Shown here in pieces: positions 35,876 through 43,564 of a DNA stretch of 64,000 nt. The stretch spans positions 46,648-110,647 of the forward strand of contig CAJTQV010000011.1 of the NCBI GenBank assembly GCA_910578385.1. The letters are read 5' to 3'. Numbering within the stretch: the first letter of the stretch is position 1; each line of letters begins with the position of its first letter. The translations under genes and the position numbers were made by a program. This DNA is from an uncultured Muribaculaceae bacterium (lineage in GTDB: Bacteria; Bacteroidota; Bacteroidia; Bacteroidales; Muribaculaceae). Below the pieces are notes generated by a model, which had not been told where the DNA came from, ran no database searches, and saw only the letters and a program-made list of their open reading frames with translations.

Positions 35876-37723
35876 TCAGAACTCGTGACGCTGTGTGCGC
35901 TTAGCCCAGGCGAGGATATTGACCTTGAATGAGATCCACTGCTCGGTCTTCTTCTCGTCGTCGGGAGTGCTGACATCGGCAGAGGGAACCTCGGGTTTGC
36001 CGAGACGGTTGAATGCACCTACTGTCACGTCATACCAGTTGTTGCGGACCATACCGTAGCGGCCGAGCCACTTGGCAGCGTCGAAACCGGGATACGCCTC
36101 GGCTGTGTTGGTTGTGTTGGCAACCGTGAGATCAGCGGGGTTCCATGGTGCGAGGTCGTTGATGTCGTTGAAGTCCACACCTGCGAAGTGCTTGAAGCGG
36201 AGATCGTAGTAGTTCACACCACCCTTGTACTCGGCGATTGCGTAGTAGCTGTTGGCATCGGCGATCACAGCTTCTTTGGTATCCCATACGGGTGCTGAAG
36301 CGAACGCGTCGTTGGTCTTGAATGTCACATCTTTCAAGCGACGGTAGCCGTCGTTGTCGCGGACAAACTTCAGGTCAACATACTGCTTGTAGTTGCTGTC
36401 GTCGATTGTCACGCTTGTGTTGGGCTTGAGTGCCTTCTTGATTGCAGTCTGGAAGCTGACATCGTTGAGGATGAAAGCACGTGTGAAGCTCTCGGCCTCC
36501 TCTGCGCTCTTGTAGATTACGGTCTGAACGTCGTTCACAGTCCAGAAGTCGGCAGCCTGACCATCGTTGTTGACAGAGAAGGCGACTTTCACAACCGCAC
36601 GGGTAGTGTGACGGTGGTCCTGAGCCTCGACGTTGAACGTGTTCTCGTGGCAGTAGAGAGGAGTCTCACCAGCAGCGATGAAGTTCAGAGTTGCGGCATC
36701 GGTAGTTGTCACGAAGGGGTTGGCCTCACCTGCACCGAGGGGAGCGTAGTGCGGGTCAACACACCAGTATGTGCGGTAGAGGTTGAGCGCGGGCTGGATA
36801 GAGGTTGTACCCATCACGGCAGTACCTGCGAAACGACGGCCGCGTGAGCCGTTGGCATAGCCCATGAAGTCGTTAGTGCCCATGTTGCGGACAATGTATG
36901 AAGTCGGCTCAGTATTGTCGAGCGCCCACTCCACGTTGCCGACCATCTTGAGGGTGCTGACAACATTACCTGCGTCATCCTTGAGCGTCACGCCATCAGC
37001 CTCGATGGCGAGGGTAGCCTTGGCAACGGCACGCTCCACGAAGAATGAACCTGCGGGCGATGCGATAGCTTCCTCGCGTGTGGGCTTGAGGATGTTGGTA
37101 AGCTCAACGAGTGTGATAACGTTGGTGAGAGCGGGAGTTCCTACAGTACCGCCTGCCACAGTCGAGAGAGGCGCGTTGGTCATGAAGAAGCCCTTCTCTG
37201 TGCCGGTTGTCACGATGAAGTTGCTGTCGGTGATCTTGCCGTTGAGAGCGGCGAAGTTTCCGGTAAAGGGAGTTGCCTCACCTGCGATGGTGAAAGAGCC
37301 GTCAGCTCCTACGGTGCCGACACCCTTGTAGTTGAGCATCACCAGACCGAAGAGACGGCCTGTCTCCACTTTCTTCACCTGAACGGCAGTGAGGTATGAA
37401 GTGGTGATGTTGTCATTGTCGGAGTCACCTACCTTACGGTCGAGTTCGAGAGTATATGCCGAATGGAAAACGGCACCGGCCTCGTTGTCACCGCTGAAGA
37501 GGAGAAGCGCACCGTTCGACACGCTGTATTCCTCGGGCAGACCGTCGTTGAAGTCATCGTTGGCGGCACGGGTGCCGGGAGTTGTGGGAAGGTTAACCGA
37601 TACTGCCATATAGCCGTCGGTTGTCATTCCGTCGCCGCCGCCCACGTAATCGGGGCCGTCGTTCGAGCAAGATGCCATCACGCCGACAGCAAGTGCTCCA
37701 AAAAGAATCCTGTTAATTTTCAT
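35876..37723 (-). CDS. Mfa1-family major fimbrial subunit
   Basis: A 615-residue type V pilin precursor. The lipoprotein signal ends VMASC (Cys19). The N-terminal propeptide contains a possible arginine processing site in TTPGTRAAND (Arg52). In this pilin class, removal of the first strand by a surface protease after Arg permits donor-strand polymerisation. The C-terminal domain has GVNYYDLRFKHF and GMVRNNWYDVTVGAFNRLG, typical of Mfa1 proteins, and ends in a strand with WISFKVNILAWAKR. It lies 105 nt after the DUF3868 gene, separated by a heptamer array. It is the presumed shaft protein of the locus. Confidence 0.88.
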   Translation of the reverse strand: MKINRILFGALAVGVMASCSNDGPDYVGGGDGMTTDGYMAVSVNLPTTPGTRAANDDFNDGLPEEYSVSNGALLLFSGDNEAGAVFHSAYTLELDRKVGDSDNDNITTSYLTAVQVKKVETGRLFGLVMLNYKGVGTVGADGSFTIAGEATPFTGNFAALNGKITDSNFIVTTGTEKGFFMTNAPLSTVAGGTVGTPALTNVITLVELTNILKPTREEAIASPAGSFFVERAVAKATLAIEADGVTLKDDAGNVVSTLKMVGNVEWALDNTEPTSYIVRNMGTNDFMGYANGSRGRRFAGTAVMGTTSIQPALNLYRTYWCVDPHYAPLGAGEANPFVTTTDAATLNFIAAGETPLYCHENTFNVEAQDHRHTTRAVVKVAFSVNNDGQAADFWTVNDVQTVIYKSAEEAESFTRAFILNDVSFQTAIKKALKPNTSVTIDDSNYKQYVDLKFVRDNDGYRRLKDVTFKTNDAFASAPVWDTKEAVIADANSYYAIAEYKGGVNYYDLRFKHFAGVDFNDINDLAPWNPADLTVANTTNTAEAYPGFDAAKWLGRYGMVRNNWYDVTVGAFNRLGKPEVPSADVSTPDDEKKTEQWISFKVNILAWAKRTQRHEF

Positions 37724-37783
37724 GTTGTTGTTTTAATTTATTTTCTATTTTGGTTTTCAGTTAGTTCAAGCAAGTCTCCCCAC

Positions 37784-37832
37784 AATCTAAAGCCTAAAAC
37801 CTAATATCTAAAGCCTAACCCCTAAAGCCTAA
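37784..37832 (-). repeat. Heptamer array TTAGGNN abutting a stop codon
   Basis: Seven consecutive 7-bp units on the minus strand: TTAGGCT three times, plus TTAGGGG, TTAGATA, TTAGGTT and TTAGATT. The TAG stop of the DUF3868 gene (37829-37831) is part of the first unit. Confidence 0.9.
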
Positions 37833-39292
37833 TCCAGAAGAGCCTTGTTCTTAGCGGCCTCGGGCAATGCTCCGGCAGCTTCGAAATGGCGGCGTGCGGC
37901 ATCGAGGTCACCGTTCTGAGTGGCTATTATGCCACGCGCGTTCTCGGCCTCGGGGCTGTTCCCTGCTTTTGTCAAGAGCTGGGAAGCAGTGTCATATTCC
38001 CCACGGCTTATAGCCGCCACCGCCGCGTTGAGGTTGGCCACCGGACTGTCGGGATAATATTCGAGAGCCGTAGCGATGGTCCGGTTGAAGTCGTCGGAAC
38101 CCTCAGGATAGAGACGAGCCACGCGGAACATCTGGTTGAGCGACATCAGTTGCGGTGTCTTGAGGATAATCTCGGCGAGCTGTTCGTCGCTGGCCGGCTT
38201 TAGACGGGTGCTGATAGCGAATTTGGTGGTACGGAGAATAGGGAACCATTCAGGCAGAATCTTTGAGCGGTAGAGCTTCGCGAAACGCGGGTCGGTCTTC
38301 AGACGACGTTCCTTGGCATCGTAATCTGCGGGACCATAGGCAGGTTCGTCGATGAGCGCGAGCAGGTCGGCACGCTGGGTGTCGGTTATATCGGTCGCGT
38401 CAACCACCTGACGGCGGAATTCCTCCCAGTTTTCCGGCACCGCGCTGTATGTGCAACGGTCAGCGGGAAGGCTGTATTTCTCACCAATGTACTCTGCAAG
38501 AGCACGCGAGCGGTTGGTGGCGAGGAAATCGTTGTGGGTGTAGGGTGACTCGGGCGACGCGTAACCGCAGATGTCAATGCGGGCAATCTCCACATTCGGG
38601 TCTGTGGTGGCGTAGCGTATCGAGTCATCGATTATGCGGAGCTGGGCGCGGTTGTCAATCCGCTGTCCGTTACGGCACTTGTAAGGCTCGGCGTGAAGCT
38701 CGGTACGGTCCACCTCAAACTGCACGCGTGCGTGTCCCTCGTGAATAGCAACCGGAAGTTCCGTGACCTCGGGAGTCATGAAGGCCGGGCGCATGTTAAT
38801 GACCGGGTTGAGGTTTATCGGTTCGGGCAGACCGGCGGCACGTCCGGCGGCACGTCCGCAGCCGCAAGTGTCGGTAAAGAAGCGGAGCGTGGTGCGCGTG
38901 TCGTACATCCAGCGGCTGAAAGGGACAGTCGCGCTATAGGCCACGCTCTGCGGCTTGCCGTTGTCGCGGCGCACCTCCGCGGCTATCGTGTAGCGCGACA
39001 GCACGTCACGGCTAAGGCTTCCACGCTCGTAGGCATAGTGCATGTTGCGGCCGTTGACCAATATGGAGGGGAGGTCAACGCTCTGACCATCAGATCCTTC
39101 AATTACAGGAGTGACAAACACCTGACCGTTGCCCCCCAGATGCAGGGAGTCGAGATTTATGTCGGCGGTGACACGCACCTTGTCGCCGGTGCGTTTTATG
39201 CTCTTGTTGACCGGATGCAATGTACCGGAGAGCATGGCCGCGCTTACCGCCAAAGGAAGGAGCGCGGCGAGGGATATCATAATCCGTCTCAT
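37829..39292 (-). CDS. DUF3868 / OmpA-like fimbrial-locus protein with TPR tail
   Basis: A protein of about 487 residues with a signal peptide (ISLAALLPLAVSAAM). The N-terminal third is a DUF3868-type beta domain. Residues about 185-310 resemble an OmpA-type peptidoglycan-binding domain (VQFEVDRTELH, ICGYASPESPYTHNDFLATNRSRAL in short parts: GYASPES, NRSRALAEYI). The C-terminal 100 residues form TPR-like helices (LNAAVAAISRGEYDTA). DUF3868/OmpA proteins are recurrent first genes of Bacteroidetes fimbrial loci. It may link the fimbrial base to the cell wall. The ATG at 39290-39292 fits the signal peptide and lies 14 nt after the DUF3575 stop. Confidence 0.82.
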   Translation of the reverse strand: MRRIMISLAALLPLAVSAAMLSGTLHPVNKSIKRTGDKVRVTADINLDSLHLGGNGQVFVTPVIEGSDGQSVDLPSILVNGRNMHYAYERGSLSRDVLSRYTIAAEVRRDNGKPQSVAYSATVPFSRWMYDTRTTLRFFTDTCGCGRAAGRAAGLPEPINLNPVINMRPAFMTPEVTELPVAIHEGHARVQFEVDRTELHAEPYKCRNGQRIDNRAQLRIIDDSIRYATTDPNVEIARIDICGYASPESPYTHNDFLATNRSRALAEYIGEKYSLPADRCTYSAVPENWEEFRRQVVDATDITDTQRADLLALIDEPAYGPADYDAKERRLKTDPRFAKLYRSKILPEWFPILRTTKFAISTRLKPASDEQLAEIILKTPQLMSLNQMFRVARLYPEGSDDFNRTIATALEYYPDSPVANLNAAVAAISRGEYDTASQLLTKAGNSPEAENARGIIATQNGDLDAARRHFEAAGALPEAAKNKALLD

Positions 39293-39306
39293 GTTGTTGG
39301 GGTGTA

Positions 39307-39903
39307 TCAGAAAAGATAGATGAAAGAGAGTCCGAGTTTGGTGATTCCGGCATAATTGCTGTCGCCGGTGCGGAGTTTGCCGCCGCACTCGCCGCAGGCA
39401 AACTTGTCGAAGTGGGTATAGACGTATCCGACACCGACCTCGGCCTCAAGGTTCCAGTGACGACCGAGAATCCATTGGTAACCGTAGGTGAAACCGCCGC
39501 CGACGTAATAACCCTGGTAGCGGCTGTCGCGGACCTCGCGGGTCAGATTGTCACCGCCGAAGAAAAATCCGGGAATAGGAAGGTTGACGTTGGCTGCGTT
39601 GTACTGGCCTCCCATGGCATGAACACCGATGAAGTGACCGTTGAAGCGCGAGCAGGTCCACCAGCGGTACTCGGGCATGAGCAACCAGTGCTTTGCCTTT
39701 CTCACACTGTGCGAATCGCTGTCGAAGCTCCATGCGTTGAGTCCGTAGACCAGATTGATTGTGGAGCGGGGGCCGACACCGACCTCCAGCCCGAGGTTAG
39801 GGGTCGTGGTCGCGTCGTAGAGCAGATTTGTCTTTACCGCTACCTGGGCATGTGCGCAGAAGCCTATGGCCAGGATAGCCAACAATGAATATATGATTCT
39901 CAT
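39307..39903 (-). CDS. DUF3575 outer-membrane beta-barrel-like protein
   Basis: A 198-residue exported protein (signal ending GFCAHAQ). The DUF3575 domain begins VAVKTNLLYDATTTPNLGLE and has alternating amphipathic strands ending in an aromatic residue (LSFIYLF), as in small outer-membrane barrels. Known members lie at the front of fimbrial or OmpA-linked operons in Bacteroidetes. Here it is the first gene after the promoter at 40126-40156 and is followed by DUF3868 after 14 nt. A role as an outer-membrane component of the fimbrial assembly is inferred from position only. Confidence 0.82.
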   Translation of the reverse strand: MRIIYSLLAILAIGFCAHAQVAVKTNLLYDATTTPNLGLEVGVGPRSTINLVYGLNAWSFDSDSHSVRKAKHWLLMPEYRWWTCSRFNGHFIGVHAMGGQYNAANVNLPIPGFFFGGDNLTREVRDSRYQGYYVGGGFTYGYQWILGRHWNLEAEVGVGYVYTHFDKFACGECGGKLRTGDSNYAGITKLGLSFIYLF

Positions 39904-40125
39904 CGTCGATTAATTGATTGATAAAAGTGCGTATAGGTCTTGGCAGAGATACAGGGGTTATTCTCCTGTGTCTTCACCTTTCGATTGTTTTATTGTTGTT
40001 TTCTGATTCTACTGTCAGAGAGTGTGTGAATGCCGGTCGAGGGAGCAGCATGTTTGCGTGATTCAAAAATTGCAGTTAGCGTCGTTCGAATTTTGTAATA
40101 GTTCCTTCGATGCGGATTCGGAGTG

Positions 40126-40156
40126 CAAAATTAATAGGAAATCGGCCCTTTTCAAA
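40126..40156 (-). promoter_or_regulatory. Promoter of the fimbrial operon
   Basis: On the minus strand TTTG (40153-40156), a 19-nt spacer and TAATTTTG (40126-40133) give a full consensus match. Predicted transcription start is near 40121, 218 nt before the DUF3575 start. It is the only strong promoter found for the fimbrial genes. Confidence 0.85.
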
Positions 40157-40351
40157 TATTCCTATAGTTAATAAACGTTAAATTTTAATCAAACCTATTG
40201 CATTTGTCGTATTTGTACGGGCGGTATAAACATTTATGCAATAAAATGACCCAATTTTAACATTATGATAATAGGGTATGAATTTAACCATATTCTAACG
40301 GTATTTTACCAACATGGATATAACAATCCATGTTTTACTTTTCTTTATTTG

Positions 40352-40392
40352 ACAAAGGCGGCGCAGATCTCACCGACCCGCGCCGCCTTTGT
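40352..40392. terminator. Terminator-like hairpin between the GLUG genes and the fimbrial operon
   Basis: A 13-bp perfect stem, ACAAAGGCGGCGC with its complement, closes a 15-nt loop. The T-run is weak on both sides. It insulates the fimbrial promoter from the GLUG genes upstream. Confidence 0.65.
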
Positions 40393-40416
40393 CAATATTA
40401 TGCCCCTACTGCAGCC

Positions 40417-40470
40417 CGATAGGACTTATAAGACCCATCGGCCCTATAGGACTTATAGGACTTATAGCCC
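40417..40470. repeat. 9-bp repeat array (GGACTTATA units)
   Basis: Degenerate units of AGGACTTAT, AGACCCATC and GGCCCTAT follow each other with 9-bp period. The type is the same as the coding array at 23502-23590. It lies between the terminator and the heptamer array. Confidence 0.8.
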
Positions 40471-40471
40471 T

Positions 40472-40506
40472 CCTAAAGCCTAAAGCCTAAAGCCTAAAAC
40501 CTAAAT
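40472..40506 (-). repeat. Heptamer array TTTAGGN abutting the GLUG-gene stop
   Basis: Five 7-bp units, read on the plus strand as CCTAAAG three times, then CCTAAAA and CCTAAAT. The TAG stop of the GLUG gene (40501-40503) is inside the first unit. Confidence 0.9.
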
Positions 40507-43479
40507 CTCCTGCCAGCTGCAGTTGCGGAGCTGCGGGCCGGAGGTGCCCATTTTCCATGTCTTGTCGAAGTCGAGACCCTTGAAGGAACTCTGGTCGGTA
40601 AATTTGGATGCGCTGACCTTGGTCGCACTCGGCCAGCTGCTGCCGGTGCCGTCGAGGTAGTAGAGCGACCCATGGTCAAAGAGCGAGGCTGACTTGTGCG
40701 TGCCGATGGCCGCGTTGCCATGCTCCACCTTGCCGGAGTTCACACAGCGGTAGATGTTGGTCATATGGTCAACGCAACCTACTATACCACCTGAATCATG
40801 GCTCTGTTTCGGCTTGACAACTCCTGTATTGTAGCAATCCTGCACATCGCTCTTGTTGCCCTCTTCCTGATAACCGAGCACACCTCCTACGTATGATGAG
40901 CTGTTGCCGGAATCGATCGTGCCGGTGTTGCAGCACTCCGACAGCTGGACGTTCCGGAATGAATTGGTCAGACCCGTGCCAGTCGGGTCACCGCCCATCG
41001 AACCGGCCACACCGCCGACACCATGGAAAGCTCCCGTACCGGTTATGTCACCGTGGTTGGCGCATTGTGTTATGGCTGTGCGGAAGTTGGTGAATCCGGC
41101 TATGCCGCCAACACCCGATGAGGCGGAGTTGGAACTGCCGCCAGAGGCGGTCACTTTCCCCTGGTTCATGCAAGCTGTGATGAGGATGCCGAGAGCCTCA
41201 TCGTCAGGGAATGTCTTGTTGGCGTCGTTCACATGGGCGCGACCTACTACACCGCCGACATGAAGAGTCCCGCTGACCGGAGCGGTATTGACACACCAGC
41301 GTATCTCGACATGATTATCGTCAGAACCCAATGTCTGGGGAACACGCTGCACATATCCAACCACCCCGCCGGTGTTGTCGCCACCGGTAATCTTAGCATA
41401 ATTCACACAATCGTGCATCATTCCGCTGAACGAGGAATAGTACCAGCCTACAATGCCACCTACTCCGTTCGAGTCGGGGCAGTCGATTGTGCCGTTGAAA
41501 GTACAGTCTTCAACAGTGCAGGAAGCGTTGTAGTTGTCAACCTTGCCGATTATACCGCCTACGTATTCAGTACCGTCAACGCGGCAGTCGGCATGTATAT
41601 ATTGCAACTTTGAGCTGACAAGACTTCCGGCAACTCCGCCGACACAGCTCTTACCCTTGACCACGCAGCTGTACACTGATGTGAAGCGCGAAACTTCCGG
41701 CACCCGGATATGGGCACCGTTCTCGGAGAAGTCGAATTTGTCGTTGCCCTGCACGGTCGAGGTGGTGATGCTTCCGAAGAGACCTCCGGTATTGTCTCCG
41801 CCGGTGACTTTCATCACATTATCGCCGCCCGATGTCGATGCCACGTCGCCGACAAGAATCGGCGAGACGTTAAAGATACCGAGCATATCGGCATAGCCGA
41901 TGAAACCACCTGTGCATGAGCCGCTGCCCGTAACAGGCACGTTTATCTTAACCTTGCAGTCAAGTGTGAGCGAACCCCACCAGCGGCCGGCAAAACCGCC
42001 CACATTGTTGCTGCCCGATACCAAGGCTGCCGCGTCATCGACAGCCACACGGGTCGAGAGGTCCTCACCTTTGATTGTGAATGTACCGTAATTATTATAG
42101 ACATTTCCGAACAGACCGCCTACGTCATCCTTTCCGGCTACCACGGAATAGACGCGGCAATTGTCGACAGAGACATTGTCAGAGACCACGTATCCTATCA
42201 GACCGCCGACATTACATGCCTCAGCACCTCCCACCGGACAAAGCACGCGCACATTTTCCAACATAACTTCCGAGTCATCGGCCCACCCGACCATGGCACC
42301 GATTCCTGAGCCGGAGCCTTCGATGATGCGTATATCGGAATCCTCGTTCGTAACCTTATGTTCAAGCGTCACGCCACTTATAGATACCGCACCCTTGGTG
42401 TGACCTGCCACCCCGCCAACACGACTGTGGCCGGATACTGAGAAATGATAATCAGGAGTGGTAACATCCGAAACGGAGATGTCCCCCTCTGCCATTCCGA
42501 CGAGACCGCCCAGATCGTTGTAGCCGGATATGGCCGAAGAGAGCTTGATCTGCGTTATGTCGAGATTGCCAGATGTGAAATGTCCCACAAGTCCTCCGAT
42601 GTTGTTACCCACCTCGTCGTCGCCCTCAAATGTACCTGAGAGCGAGATGCCGCTCAATGAGATGCTTCCCGAAGCGGTTCCGGCCACTATTCCGGAGTCG
42701 CCGTAGAGGCCTGAGACATTCACTCCTGTGAAAGTCAGGTTGCTTACCGAAGCTGTTCCGCTGAGCCTGGTGAAAAGGCCGAAGCCGGTATCGGAGCTGT
42801 CGCGGCCGCTGCCACGGTAGTAGAGGTTACGCACCTCGTGACCTCCGCCGTCATAGTAGCCCGCGAAGGCCGCACCCCAGTAGCCGCGCCCGGGAGCGAG
42901 GCTGCTCTGGTCGGAGGGGGTTACATCGCCGGTCTGACGGAAAAAGAGACCTGCGCCGTTGGTCTTGACATCGTCGCCAAGGTTGATGATGAACATCTCG
43001 AAATCGTCACTGTCGGCTATGATATAGGGATCGGCCTCTGTGCCGGAACCGTCGAGCATGTAACCGGGCAGTATAATCGACACCGAAGCAAGCTTGCGGT
43101 CAGCGAAAGTTGCGAGGAGCCGGCCGGCGATCGCACGACCTGAAGCGGCCCGCATGGTCATGACATACTCTCCGTCGGGCAGTTCATAGCCGGACGGAAT
43201 GCGCATATGGAAACGGTGAGTACTCTCCTCCTCCTCGACCGAAGCACGGAAACAGTGAGTGAGTCCGTCGGCGGCTATAAGGGCAACATCGACTTCGGCG
43301 GTGCCATCGGGCAACGCATAATGCTCGCGTGCCACGGAGAATGAGCTGACCGTGCATCCCTCGCAGTCCTCAAGACCGGGACGCACACCCGGCTCAATGG
43401 GTTCGTCGGAGCAACCGGTCAACATCAGCCCCGACAGGATGAGCGCACATGCGCCCAATCTGAATATTTTTGTTTTCAT
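40501..43479 (-). CDS. GLUG-repeat surface lipoprotein
   Basis: A 992-residue lipoprotein (signal ending LMLTGC). After an N-terminal beta domain of about 140 residues, the rest is a long series of GLUG-type repeats forming a probable beta-solenoid. Each has a Gly-Gly-Leu/Ile-Val/Phe-Gly core, for example NIGGLVGHF, DLGGLVGMAEG, RVGGVAGHTKG and YVGGVLGYQEEG. The pattern is typical of large Bacteroidetes adhesins. It is preceded by the related GLUG lipoprotein (85 nt) and followed by a terminator-like hairpin before the fimbrial promoter. It is probably exposed on the cell surface; the ligand is unknown. Confidence 0.85.
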   Translation of the reverse strand: MKTKIFRLGACALILSGLMLTGCSDEPIEPGVRPGLEDCEGCTVSSFSVAREHYALPDGTAEVDVALIAADGLTHCFRASVEEEESTHRFHMRIPSGYELPDGEYVMTMRAASGRAIAGRLLATFADRKLASVSIILPGYMLDGSGTEADPYIIADSDDFEMFIINLGDDVKTNGAGLFFRQTGDVTPSDQSSLAPGRGYWGAAFAGYYDGGGHEVRNLYYRGSGRDSSDTGFGLFTRLSGTASVSNLTFTGVNVSGLYGDSGIVAGTASGSISLSGISLSGTFEGDDEVGNNIGGLVGHFTSGNLDITQIKLSSAISGYNDLGGLVGMAEGDISVSDVTTPDYHFSVSGHSRVGGVAGHTKGAVSISGVTLEHKVTNEDSDIRIIEGSGSGIGAMVGWADDSEVMLENVRVLCPVGGAEACNVGGLIGYVVSDNVSVDNCRVYSVVAGKDDVGGLFGNVYNNYGTFTIKGEDLSTRVAVDDAAALVSGSNNVGGFAGRWWGSLTLDCKVKINVPVTGSGSCTGGFIGYADMLGIFNVSPILVGDVASTSGGDNVMKVTGGDNTGGLFGSITTSTVQGNDKFDFSENGAHIRVPEVSRFTSVYSCVVKGKSCVGGVAGSLVSSKLQYIHADCRVDGTEYVGGIIGKVDNYNASCTVEDCTFNGTIDCPDSNGVGGIVGWYYSSFSGMMHDCVNYAKITGGDNTGGVVGYVQRVPQTLGSDDNHVEIRWCVNTAPVSGTLHVGGVVGRAHVNDANKTFPDDEALGILITACMNQGKVTASGGSSNSASSGVGGIAGFTNFRTAITQCANHGDITGTGAFHGVGGVAGSMGGDPTGTGLTNSFRNVQLSECCNTGTIDSGNSSSYVGGVLGYQEEGNKSDVQDCYNTGVVKPKQSHDSGGIVGCVDHMTNIYRCVNSGKVEHGNAAIGTHKSASLFDHGSLYYLDGTGSSWPSATKVSASKFTDQSSFKGLDFDKTWKMGTSGPQLRNCSWQEI

Positions 43480-43495
43480 TTTGATTTTTTATTGG

Positions 43496-43559
43496 CGAGA
43501 AATCTCGGGGTATCACGAGATTTCTCGAGATTCATCGGGATTTCTCGGGTTAACCCGAG
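43496..43559 (-). repeat. Hairpin cluster between the two GLUG genes
   Basis: CGAGAAATCTCG (43496-43507) pairs with CGAGATTTCTCG (43516-43527) over 12 bp. A related GGATTTCTCG follows, and then the 16-bp palindrome CTCGGGTTAACCCGAG (43544-43559). It fills almost the whole 85-nt gap. It is possibly an mRNA processing or attenuation site. Confidence 0.7.
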
Positions 43560-43564
43560 TTATT

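Larger units (their letters stand above)
39904..40500. other. Regulatory region upstream of the fimbrial operon
   Basis: No gene was found. From right to left on the minus strand it holds the heptamer array at the GLUG stop, a 9-bp repeat array, a terminator hairpin, an AT-rich zone, the fimbrial promoter, and a leader of about 218 nt. The leader has small hairpins such as ACAGG ... CCTGT (about 39951-39969). Confidence 0.6.

Noticed and set aside
37784..37832. CRISPR array at the heptamer repeats
   Set aside because: The units are 7 bp with no spacers, and there are no cas genes nearby.
40265..40483. A 72-codon plus-strand frame in the fimbrial upstream region
   Set aside because: It runs through a terminator hairpin and the 9-bp repeat array; the residues are just translated repeat.
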